A stretch of 64,000 nt of DNA, from assembly GCF_900103665.1 (NCBI RefSeq), contig NZ_FNGY01000001.1, positions 496,001 through 560,000 of the forward strand. Direction: 5' to 3'. Source of the stretch: Pedobacter steynii (GTDB taxonomy: Bacteria > Bacteroidota > Bacteroidia > Sphingobacteriales > Sphingobacteriaceae). Positions 53,696-61,948 of the stretch are shown here, one piece after another (the first letter of the stretch is position 1; each line of letters opens with the position of its first letter). The notes below the pieces were generated by a model. The model saw only the letters and a list, made by a program, of their open reading frames with translations, searched no databases and was not told the origin of the DNA. Made by a program: the position numbers and the translations under genes.

Positions 53696-54826
53696 ATGAA
53701 AATCGTAAACATTGAACATCTGGTAGATAAATTCAATGCAGGAGAATGCTCTGCGGAAGAAGAGCAGATCTTGAAAGGTTGGCTGCATCAGTATAATATG
53801 GAAGGAAGTACCGGTTTATCCGATGAAGACCTTTTTTCTGCTCAGACAAGTATGTTGGAAGCGATTGAAGCGGTAAGATTTCCTAAAGCAAAAAAGCTTA
53901 AGCTTTGGCCGCGTATTGCTGCCATTGCAGCAGTAGTAGCGACAATTACTATTGGTGCAGGACTCTTTTATTATAACCAAAGCAAATTAACTGATCAAAG
54001 TTCCCAAACAGCTTATAAAAGTGACATTGCTCCAGGTAAAGTTGGAGCGACTTTAACGTTAGCCAATGGTAAGAAGATTGTGTTGTCTGAAGCGTCAAAA
54101 GGAGAGCTTGCTGAAGAGGCTGGTATTAGCATTACTAAAACTGCCGATGGTCAGTTATTATATGAACTGAATAAACAGGGACAGACAACTGAAAATAAAA
54201 TCAATATACTTTCTACCGCCAAGGGGGAGACCTACAGGGTGCGTTTACCTGATGGTTCCCTTGTGTGGTTGAATGCTGCTTCAAGTTTAACCTATGACTT
54301 TGCACTTAATGAAATTGGGGAGCGGCGGGTTAAACTGAGTGGTGAGGCGTATTTTGAGATTGCAAAGGACAAGGCGCATCCTTTTGTAGTTAGTACAGAT
54401 CGCCAGCAGGTGCGTGTCTTGGGTACGCACTTCAATATAAACAGTTATACGGATGAGCCTGTAACAGCTACGACATTACTCGAAGGCTCGGTTCAGGTCC
54501 TTGCAGGAGGAAAGGAGAGGCTATTGAGACCTGGGCAGGAGGCTAAGCTGGGCGAGAACGGCCTGGCGGTTGTTGAAGCGAATATAGCTTTGGCAACAGC
54601 CTGGAAAGACGGAAACATGGCATTCAGGAAAACTGATATTCAAAGTGTGTTGAGACAGATTTCACGTTGGTATAACATCGAAGTAAAGTATCAGGAAAAA
54701 GTACCGGATTATACCATTACAGGTGAAGTGTCACGTGGGGAAAGCCTCTCTTCGGTTTTAAAAATACTGGAGTTGAGTGAGGTGCATTTTGAATTGAAAG
54801 GACGAAAACTGACAATCTTACCTTAA
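53696..54826 (+). CDS. FecR-type anti-sigma factor
   Basis: 376 residues from the ATG at 53696, where the conserved opening (NIEHLVDKFNAGECSAEEEQ) begins; an upstream in-frame start adds an unlikely stretch. A cytoplasmic N-terminal domain binds the sigma factor; one transmembrane helix spans about residues 71-93; the periplasmic FecR domain (VRLPDGSLVWLNAASSLTYD, GEAYFEIAKDKAHPFVV, VLGTHFNI) and a C-terminal DUF4974-like domain (VLRQISRWYNIEV) follow. It would relay a signal from the STN domain of the SusC protein to FecI. Confidence 0.92.
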   Translation: MKIVNIEHLVDKFNAGECSAEEEQILKGWLHQYNMEGSTGLSDEDLFSAQTSMLEAIEAVRFPKAKKLKLWPRIAAIAAVVATITIGAGLFYYNQSKLTDQSSQTAYKSDIAPGKVGATLTLANGKKIVLSEASKGELAEEAGISITKTADGQLLYELNKQGQTTENKINILSTAKGETYRVRLPDGSLVWLNAASSLTYDFALNEIGERRVKLSGEAYFEIAKDKAHPFVVSTDRQQVRVLGTHFNINSYTDEPVTATTLLEGSVQVLAGGKERLLRPGQEAKLGENGLAVVEANIALATAWKDGNMAFRKTDIQSVLRQISRWYNIEVKYQEKVPDYTITGEVSRGESLSSVLKILELSEVHFELKGRKLTILP

Positions 54827-54914
54827 TAAACAGCATTAGAAATTTAACCTATAGCCTATGAAGTAATCCTAAAGAAAATTAAAACTAGGTGTTAATAATT
54901 CTACGGATATAAAA

Positions 54915-54944
54915 ACCGGAGGTGCTGTTCAGAGCACTTCCGGT
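54915..54944 (+). promoter_or_regulatory. Stable hairpin in the FecR-SusC gap
   Basis: ACCGGAGGTGCT pairs with the inverse AGCAC-TTCCGGT region (54931-54944) with one G.T pair. No T run follows, so it is more likely a leader structure of the SusC transcript or a weak processing site than a terminator. Confidence 0.4.
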
Positions 54945-55020
54945 AATATCTGGGGGAATGTAATTCCTGATTGAACGATCCTAGACAGATTTATCAACTT
55001 AACCCAAACTAAACAAAAGT

Positions 55021-58000
55021 ATGAATTTATTTACATGCACTCTGCATCCTTTAGAGGAAAAAAAGCGGGGGGTATCTAACCTAATATGCAAGGTTATGAA
55101 GCTCAGTATATTATTAACGATTTTATGCTGTTTTAAAGTTTCTGCATCGGTTTACGCGCAGAAAATTAGTATTGACGTACATAATGCGCCAATTGAAATG
55201 GTGTTTGCCCAGATTAAGAAACAAAGTGGCTATGTCTTTTTTTACAAAGATAATGTACTGGAGACAAGCAAGAAAGTATCCGTTAGACTAAAGGATTTAG
55301 ATTTAAAATCTGTCCTGGAGGCTTGTTTGAAGGATCAGCCTTTAACCTATGAGATTTCGGGGAAAATTATAGTGATCCGGCCGAAAGTAGATGTGAAGGC
55401 ATCATCGGGCTCGAAATTAATTAGCATCATAGGAAGGGTATTGAATGAGCGGGGAGAGGAAATGGCTGGGGTAACCATCAGTGTAAAGGGTACAGAAACA
55501 AGAACAAGTACCAATGAGCAGGGTTTTTTCTCCTTAGGAAAGATCGATGACGACTCCCATCTAATCATCTCCTTTGTTGGATACAAGTCACTCGAAATAA
55601 ACCTTGATAAATTTATTGGAATTACCCGCTCGGTAAAATCTGGACAGACCACCGGATCGGTCGATAAGAGCGGAGTGTTATCTTTACGAGTTGTCATGCA
55701 AGAGCAAGTCCAAGTTTTGGATGAGGCTGTAATTATTTCAAACGGTTATCAGAATATTTCTAAAGATCAGTTTGTTGGTGCTGCTACAGTTGTAAAAATG
55801 GATAACATAAGAACACTTGGTGAAGTGTCTGTAGATCAGATGCTACAAGGGGTTGTCGCTGGTGTTGACGTTCAGGTAAACAGTGGCCAGGTTGGATCCA
55901 CGCCTAAAGTTCGTGTGCGGGGAACATCTACGCTGTTAGGCAACCAAGAACCACTTTGGGTTGTAGACGGGATAATTCAGTACGATCCTCAGCCGGCATA
56001 TACCTCAAATGCTAGCGCCGGAGGTACAGACTTCGCAAGTCTCAGGCAGATTGCTGGTAATGCCATATCTTGGCTAAACCCAGATGATATTGAGTCTTTG
56101 GTAGTTCTAAAAGATGCTTCCGCGACAGCTATCTATGGATCAAAAGCTGCAAATGGTGTTATTGTGGTAACGACCAAAAAAGCAAAAAGAGGCCCGTTAT
56201 CAACTTCCTTTAATTTTTCAACCAGTGTGGGTCAAAAGCCCGGCTACGGCATGTTCAATCAAATGAATTCCCAGGAGCGGATGCAATTTTCGAAGGAAAT
56301 GTATGATGCAAAGATTAGCTTTTCATCGCCGATACTAAAGATTGGTTATGAGGATATTATTTCCAAGCTGTTGAACAAGCAGATTACTAAGGAGGAATTT
56401 GACATACAGTACATGAAAATGGAACGGCAGAATACGGATTGGTTTAAACAATTGTTCCGGACACCAGTTAGCCAGAATTACAACATCAGTATGGGTGGTG
56501 GATCTGATAATGCTGTTACCAGAGCCTCCATTGGTGTTATTCGTCAAATGGGTGAAGCCAGAGGCAATGATCAATTGTCTTTTTCTGCAACATCCAACAG
56601 TACTTTCAAAATTAAAGACAGGGTTACCTTGAATTTTATTGTAAATGCGGGGTCAAGAACTGTTGATGGCTTTTGGAAGGATATTGATCCCTTCAATTAC
56701 GCCTACAACACCTCCAGAGTCATTCCAGCTTTTACTGACAATGGAAAGTTCTTTTTTCATGAAAAATGGGCTGGTTTTCCCAGTACGGTATACAACGGTA
56801 AAAACAGCTATGGATACAATATCATGAATGAGCTGGCTTCAACTGGAAATAGAAATTCAGCTAAAAATTTTGGAGGTAATCTAGATTTGGGCGTGAAAGT
56901 ATTTTCATCTCTACAATACCGGGGATTATTTTCATCCAATACTCAGGACGCAAGTACAAAATCCTATGGAACTGAACGCTCTTTTTTTTCCACTAGTCTT
57001 AGAGGATATGAATATGACACTGTATCACCGAATAGTGTGCAAGAGAAGTCTAGCAGGTTGCCTAATGGGGGTGTACTATATACAGAGGATATTTCGACCC
57101 AATCTTATCTGATGAGACACTCGTTGGTTTTTGACAAATTGTTCAAGGACGCGCACAGAGTAACTGTACAGTCAGGGTTTGAAGTCAGCGCGAAGAAGAT
57201 GACCGGAACATATAACACTTTATATGGCTACTTGCGTGATAGAGGGGAATCGTTTGTAAGTTTGCCTACTACCTACACCCATGAACTTCGTGCTACTGAT
57301 GTAAGGGTAAATGACTTACTCAGAGATGCTTATCTAAATCAAAGAGTTGTAGATAGACAGAATAACTTTGTAAGTGCTTATGGTTCTGGGATTTATTCAT
57401 TTAAAAACAGATACGTGTTCAATGTCAACGGCAGGGTAGATGCTTCAAACCGATTTGGACAGGATGAGAACAAGAAATTTCTTCCAATCTGGTCAGTTGC
57501 TGGAAAATGGCAAATCGCTAATGAAAGATTTGCGGAAAAGTTAACATGGCTAAGTGCTTTTAATGTATACGCTTCTTACGGGGTACAGGGAAATGCAGTT
57601 GAAGAAGTTTCTCCTTACCTAATTGCCACATTCGCTGGAGTTGATCCTTACTTTGGGCAAAATATTTTGACTATTCGTTCTTTACCTTATCCTGGACTTG
57701 GATGGGAGAAAACGAAGTCGTACAATTTCGGAACTGAAATTGTGGTTCTCGATAGGAGGCTCAGTATAGTTTTTGATCTTTATAAGAAGACTAGTAATGT
57801 ATTGTCAAGCCGAAATGTTGGATACGAAAATGGCGTATCCTCAGGAATCATCCGAGGATCTGAAGTAGAGAACAAAGGATATGAACTTACGCTCAATCTC
57901 GAAGCCATTAGACATCGTGATTTCAGTTGGCTGATCTCTCTCAATGGAAGCGTATATAAGAACAGATTGCTGGATAATGGAAGGGGAAATGAGTTAGATG

Positions 58001-58686
58001 ATTATCTAGATGGCACAGTCATAAAAAAAGGATCATCATTCTCTACATTTTATGCTTACCAGTTTGCAGGCTTAGATCCTAAAGATGGCCACCCGCTTTT
58101 TAAAAATTTTGATCAGAGAACGGATGACCCTAGCAAATATTTGATTGCTGTAGGGAAATTGACACCCGATTTTGCAGGAGGATTTAATTCCACTATGAGG
58201 TATAAAAACATTTCATTGATGGCACAGTTTGCTGTCTCATTCGGGGCAAAAAAACGCCTTCCTGCTATCTACAACAACAGGGAAATTACCCCAGAAAAGA
58301 ATGCTAGCAGAGACTTGATTAATAGATGGAAAAAACCAGGTGATGAACGCAATCCTAATTTGTATCCTTCCCTTCCAGGGACCGGTGAGTCCGTTGTCTA
58401 TATACCTACGTTGAACGGCTTATTGTCAAACGCTTACGATGTATACAATCTTTCAGATGCCAGGGTAGCGGATGCAGGCTATGTGCGGTGCAGGCAGATT
58501 TCACTTAATTATGAGTTCAACAACAAGCTAATCAACAACCTGGGATTGAAGCGTCTAAATATCCAGCTCTCAGGCACAAATCCTTTTCTATTCACTTTTG
58601 ATGACAAATGGAATGGAATTGATCCTGAAACCGGATTCTGGCCAGCCAGGAAGACTTTGAATTTTTCAGTTAATGCTAACTTTTAA
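55021..58686 (+). CDS. SusC/RagA-type TonB-dependent transporter with STN signalling domain
   Basis: 1221 residues. After a signal sequence (MKLSILLTILCCFKVSASVYAQ inside the N-terminus) comes an STN domain (about 48-125), used for signalling to FecR, then a carboxypeptidase-regulatory-like domain (SIIGRVLNERGEEMAGVTI...), the plug (LQGVVAGVDVQ, RVRGTSTLLGNQEPLWVVDG) and the large barrel that ends in NFSVNANF. It imports a nutrient bound by the SusD partner. No nearby glycoside hydrolase is present, so the substrate is not a clear polysaccharide. Confidence 0.93.
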   Translation: MNLFTCTLHPLEEKKRGVSNLICKVMKLSILLTILCCFKVSASVYAQKISIDVHNAPIEMVFAQIKKQSGYVFFYKDNVLETSKKVSVRLKDLDLKSVLEACLKDQPLTYEISGKIIVIRPKVDVKASSGSKLISIIGRVLNERGEEMAGVTISVKGTETRTSTNEQGFFSLGKIDDDSHLIISFVGYKSLEINLDKFIGITRSVKSGQTTGSVDKSGVLSLRVVMQEQVQVLDEAVIISNGYQNISKDQFVGAATVVKMDNIRTLGEVSVDQMLQGVVAGVDVQVNSGQVGSTPKVRVRGTSTLLGNQEPLWVVDGIIQYDPQPAYTSNASAGGTDFASLRQIAGNAISWLNPDDIESLVVLKDASATAIYGSKAANGVIVVTTKKAKRGPLSTSFNFSTSVGQKPGYGMFNQMNSQERMQFSKEMYDAKISFSSPILKIGYEDIISKLLNKQITKEEFDIQYMKMERQNTDWFKQLFRTPVSQNYNISMGGGSDNAVTRASIGVIRQMGEARGNDQLSFSATSNSTFKIKDRVTLNFIVNAGSRTVDGFWKDIDPFNYAYNTSRVIPAFTDNGKFFFHEKWAGFPSTVYNGKNSYGYNIMNELASTGNRNSAKNFGGNLDLGVKVFSSLQYRGLFSSNTQDASTKSYGTERSFFSTSLRGYEYDTVSPNSVQEKSSRLPNGGVLYTEDISTQSYLMRHSLVFDKLFKDAHRVTVQSGFEVSAKKMTGTYNTLYGYLRDRGESFVSLPTTYTHELRATDVRVNDLLRDAYLNQRVVDRQNNFVSAYGSGIYSFKNRYVFNVNGRVDASNRFGQDENKKFLPIWSVAGKWQIANERFAEKLTWLSAFNVYASYGVQGNAVEEVSPYLIATFAGVDPYFGQNILTIRSLPYPGLGWEKTKSYNFGTEIVVLDRRLSIVFDLYKKTSNVLSSRNVGYENGVSSGIIRGSEVENKGYELTLNLEAIRHRDFSWLISLNGSVYKNRLLDNGRGNELDDYLDGTVIKKGSSFSTFYAYQFAGLDPKDGHPLFKNFDQRTDDPSKYLIAVGKLTPDFAGGFNSTMRYKNISLMAQFAVSFGAKKRLPAIYNNREITPEKNASRDLINRWKKPGDERNPNLYPSLPGTGESVVYIPTLNGLLSNAYDVYNLSDARVADAGYVRCRQISLNYEFNNKLINNLGLKRLNIQLSGTNPFLFTFDDKWNGIDPETGFWPARKTLNFSVNANF

Positions 58687-58697
58687 GATACTCGTAT

Positions 58698-60119
58698 ATG
58701 AAAAATATAATTCTATATGTATTCCTATTAATCTCCGTATTTCAGGTTACAGGATGTAAGAAATTTCTGGAGGCGAAATCAAAGGAAGAGATAATTCCTA
58801 AAACCGCTATCGATTTAAGGGAGCTGTTGCTTGGAAACGGATATCCACAAGCAACTTCAGCATATTTCCATTTCCTGGCAATGCTGGACGACGACGTTCA
58901 GCTTAACACGGCAAGTTCGCAAGTGGGGACAACTGAAATTGTTGCACGTTTTCCAGTTTATACCTGGCAGCCTAATCTTTATGACAATACTTATACATTG
59001 CCTGGTTTATCGGGAAGTTTAACTTCCTATGAGCTTCTGTACGGTTGGATACGAGGTTGTAATGCTGTATTGGATTACGCGGACGATGTAACCGGAACAA
59101 CGGAGGATGTGGCCAGGGTAAAGGCAGAGGCTCTGGCGCTGCGTGCTTTTCATTATTATTACCTAATCAATCTTTATGGAGTTCCTTATAATAAAGATAA
59201 ATCTGCTGCGGGTGTTCCTTTGAAACTCGTATCTGGTCTAACAGAAAATCCAATTGGTAGAAATACAGTTCAAGAAGTATATCATCAAATGGTTAAGGAT
59301 TTAGAGGAGGCAATTTCTTTATTTAAAGCTATTTCTGTGACCAGAAATGATTTTCGGATAAACTTGCCAGCTGCTTGCATTTTGCTTTCCAGGGTGTATT
59401 TGTATATGGGCGAATGGGACAGATCTATTACATCAGCTACACTGGCGGCGGAACGGGGGGGAGCGTTAACTAACCTTACTGGCCAAAACGCTCCTTACTT
59501 CATTCTAGATTATAATTCCTCTGAGCTTGCATGGAATTTTGGATCTCAGGATGTTAGTTTTCCTCCAGGTTTTCTCCCATCTCCTGATTTGCTTTCCATG
59601 TACTCAGAAGCTGATGTCCGGTCAAAATTATTCTTTAATAATGATCAAACATTACCGGCGAAATACTCCAATGACTTTACAGTCAGTAAGTTCGGGAAAG
59701 GTATGCGTACTGCCGAAGCTTATTTGAATCGGGCAGAGGCTAATGCTGAAAAAGCTTTGAAAGGAGACGCCGCCTCATTACAGGCTGCCCTGTCAGATCT
59801 AAACCTTTTACGCTACAATCGGATTATCGGATATAGTGATGTTATTATCAATGATGCGAATGTCCTCAGGGAAGAAATCAGAAAAGAACGAAGAAAAGAA
59901 TTATGTTTTGAAGACCATAGGTGGTTTGATCTTAGAAGATATGGTATGCCGGAGATTACACATACTTACAAAGCTTCTGCTGGATCTTCTGTAGTAACCT
60001 TTACACTGAAGCAAAATGATCCTTACTATACCCTGCCTATTCCAGATGGCATGTTTAATAACAACAAATTACTCACCCAAAACCCCTCTAGGAGTCAAGC
60101 CCCGAGAGTAGGTCAATAA
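58698..60119 (+). CDS. SusD/RagB-type surface lipoprotein
   Basis: 473 residues. Lipobox FQVTGC gives a lipidated Cys near residue 20. The SusD fold marks are RGCNAVLDYAD, ALALRAFHYYYLINLYGVPYN (TPR-like helices) and the C-terminal EEIRKERRKELCFEDHRWFDLRRYG (quoted parts are motif regions). It closes over the SusC barrel as a lid and captures the substrate outside the cell. Eleven bases separate it from susC. The substrate cannot be deduced from the sequence. Confidence 0.93.
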   Translation: MKNIILYVFLLISVFQVTGCKKFLEAKSKEEIIPKTAIDLRELLLGNGYPQATSAYFHFLAMLDDDVQLNTASSQVGTTEIVARFPVYTWQPNLYDNTYTLPGLSGSLTSYELLYGWIRGCNAVLDYADDVTGTTEDVARVKAEALALRAFHYYYLINLYGVPYNKDKSAAGVPLKLVSGLTENPIGRNTVQEVYHQMVKDLEEAISLFKAISVTRNDFRINLPAACILLSRVYLYMGEWDRSITSATLAAERGGALTNLTGQNAPYFILDYNSSELAWNFGSQDVSFPPGFLPSPDLLSMYSEADVRSKLFFNNDQTLPAKYSNDFTVSKFGKGMRTAEAYLNRAEANAEKALKGDAASLQAALSDLNLLRYNRIIGYSDVIINDANVLREEIRKERRKELCFEDHRWFDLRRYGMPEITHTYKASAGSSVVTFTLKQNDPYYTLPIPDGMFNNNKLLTQNPSRSQAPRVGQ

Positions 60120-60129
60120 TAGCTTTGTT

Positions 60130-60978
60130 ATGAAAAAAATATTGATTGCCATATTAGTCGCCAGTTTCATCGCTGGTTGTAAGAAGGATATTGCTATTAA
60201 GCCTTCCGAATCACCGAAACAAGATTATGTACTTCCTCAGGGAAAATCACCGGCTGATGACAGAATTGTCGAACTTTACAAAAAATATAATACCTATTTC
60301 CTGTACGATTATAGTGTAGCTGATTTTAACTGGAACCAAATTGGAAAGAGACAAGGCGCATTTGGCGGAACAAATGCAGATCCGCGGTATGTCGGAGACT
60401 TTTTGGATTTATTGCAGGACAAATGGTTTAGATTTTATCCCGACGAATTCTTAAAGCAGCGTATGCCCTACAGGATTTTTATGGCTGACAGTCTCTATGT
60501 GAATTATGGTGGTGTCAAATATCTGGTAACCGTAAATCCTGGCGCTGAGAATCTGGCATTTGGGTATGTAAATAGCCAGTTGCAGGGACAGGATAAGGCC
60601 TTTAAACTGGAATATAAAAACCAACTGAATTCTGTGTTTTGGGAAATGTTGATCGATAAAAAGCTTATAGATCTCCCTGAATCTTTTTTTGCTGTGAGTA
60701 GTTACACCGTAAATACCAGCAGTGACCCTAATTCATCGAATTACTTTAAAAGCAGAGGATTCACAGAGGACTTCAGCTATTTTGAGTACATCACTGTTGA
60801 GGACGCTAAAAGACGAGACCTGAGCGCTTTTATCAGAACAATGCTGTCAATGAAAAAATCCGAATGGAATGAAAAATATTTGGGATTTCCACTTCTCAAA
60901 AAGAAATATGATGTTATGCAAACTTATTTCCTTTCTAAATACAAAATCAATCTCCAGCTGATCGGAGACGCTGAATAA
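60130..60978 (+). CDS. Lipoprotein related to the putative zinc peptidase Mx1 family, active site lost
   Basis: 282 residues, lipobox SFIAGC (Cys17). The general pattern (DDRIVELYKKYNTYFLYDY, LDLLQDKWFRFYPDEFLKQ, PYRIFMADS) is that of lipoproteins often encoded after SusD and annotated as putative zinc-binding metallopeptidases. Where those have HExxH, this protein reads WEMLI (W171, E172, I175), so both zinc-binding His are absent. It is probably a non-catalytic binding or accessory subunit of the SusCD complex. The family link is from memory of the pattern and needs a profile search. Confidence 0.65.
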   Translation: MKKILIAILVASFIAGCKKDIAIKPSESPKQDYVLPQGKSPADDRIVELYKKYNTYFLYDYSVADFNWNQIGKRQGAFGGTNADPRYVGDFLDLLQDKWFRFYPDEFLKQRMPYRIFMADSLYVNYGGVKYLVTVNPGAENLAFGYVNSQLQGQDKAFKLEYKNQLNSVFWEMLIDKKLIDLPESFFAVSSYTVNTSSDPNSSNYFKSRGFTEDFSYFEYITVEDAKRRDLSAFIRTMLSMKKSEWNEKYLGFPLLKKKYDVMQTYFLSKYKINLQLIGDAE

Positions 60979-61010
60979 TAATTTTTAACACACTATAAAG
61001 CAAAAAAATC

Positions 61011-61946
61011 ATGAACGATTCTGTCGTAGAGGTGATCGGTTTGTCTCACCGTTACAGTGAGCAATGGGCAATCTCAAACATTAGTTTTGAAGTCAAACGT
61101 AATGGTATCATGGGTTTACTGGGATCGAATGGAGCCGGTAAATCCACCACCATGAACATCATTTGTGGTGCATTGAATCCCACAGTTGGTCAGGTATTTA
61201 TTAACGGAGTTGATCTGCGCAAGCATCCAGAGGAGGCCAAAAGATTTCTTGGATTCTTACCTCAGAAAGCCCCGTTATTCTTAGATCTGACAGTGGATGA
61301 ATATTTGAACCACTGTGCAGTACTACGGTCTGTGCCCAGTAATAGTATTAAAAATGCTATTGAAGATGCTAAAGCTCGTTGCGGGATCAGTCATTTTAGC
61401 AAGCGGCTCATTGGGAATTTATCCGGAGGGTACCAGCAGCGGGTTGGGATTGCCCAAGCTATTGTGCACAGTCCAAAATTTGTGGTTCTGGATGAACCTA
61501 CTAACGGCCTGGACCCCAATCAGATTGTGGAGGTACGTAAACTGATCAAAGAAATTGCAGAGGAGCGGGCCGTCCTTTTATCCACACACATCTTATCTGA
61601 AGTCCAGGCTACTTGCGATGAAATAAGAATGGTAGAAGGGGGGAAAATGGTTTTCGCAGGTTCAATGATGGAATTTGACAATTATATAGAACCTGACAGC
61701 TTTCTGGTATCGATGTATTCAGCGCCATCTATGAATGAACTAAGTGCTGTTTCAAATAACATCACTTCTGTGGAGAAAGTTGGTATTGAATCATTTCGTA
61801 TACGCTATTTAGGTAGTAATGCAGTTGTGAATTCTTTTCTACAGTTAAGTGTTTTGGGGGATTGGGGATTATATGAACTCAAAATAGAGAAAAGCTCGCT
61901 GGATGAAATTTTTGCTAAACTCTCTAAACAAACCGAAAATAAATAA
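61011..61946 (+). CDS. ABC transporter ATP-binding protein, GldA-like
   Basis: 311 residues. Walker A GSNGAGKST (38-46), Q-loop near LPQKAPLF, signature LSGGYQQR (137-144), Walker B FVVLDEPTNGLDP (157-169) and the switch His in LLSTHILSE. The first 230 residues are the nucleotide-binding domain; the C-terminal 80 resemble the extension of GldA- and NatA-type exporters. It pairs with the permease that starts three bases after its stop. Location behind susCD suggests a transport function linked to the same substrate. Confidence 0.9.
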   Translation: MNDSVVEVIGLSHRYSEQWAISNISFEVKRNGIMGLLGSNGAGKSTTMNIICGALNPTVGQVFINGVDLRKHPEEAKRFLGFLPQKAPLFLDLTVDEYLNHCAVLRSVPSNSIKNAIEDAKARCGISHFSKRLIGNLSGGYQQRVGIAQAIVHSPKFVVLDEPTNGLDPNQIVEVRKLIKEIAEERAVLLSTHILSEVQATCDEIRMVEGGKMVFAGSMMEFDNYIEPDSFLVSMYSAPSMNELSAVSNNITSVEKVGIESFRIRYLGSNAVVNSFLQLSVLGDWGLYELKIEKSSLDEIFAKLSKQTENK

Positions 61947-61948
61947 GT

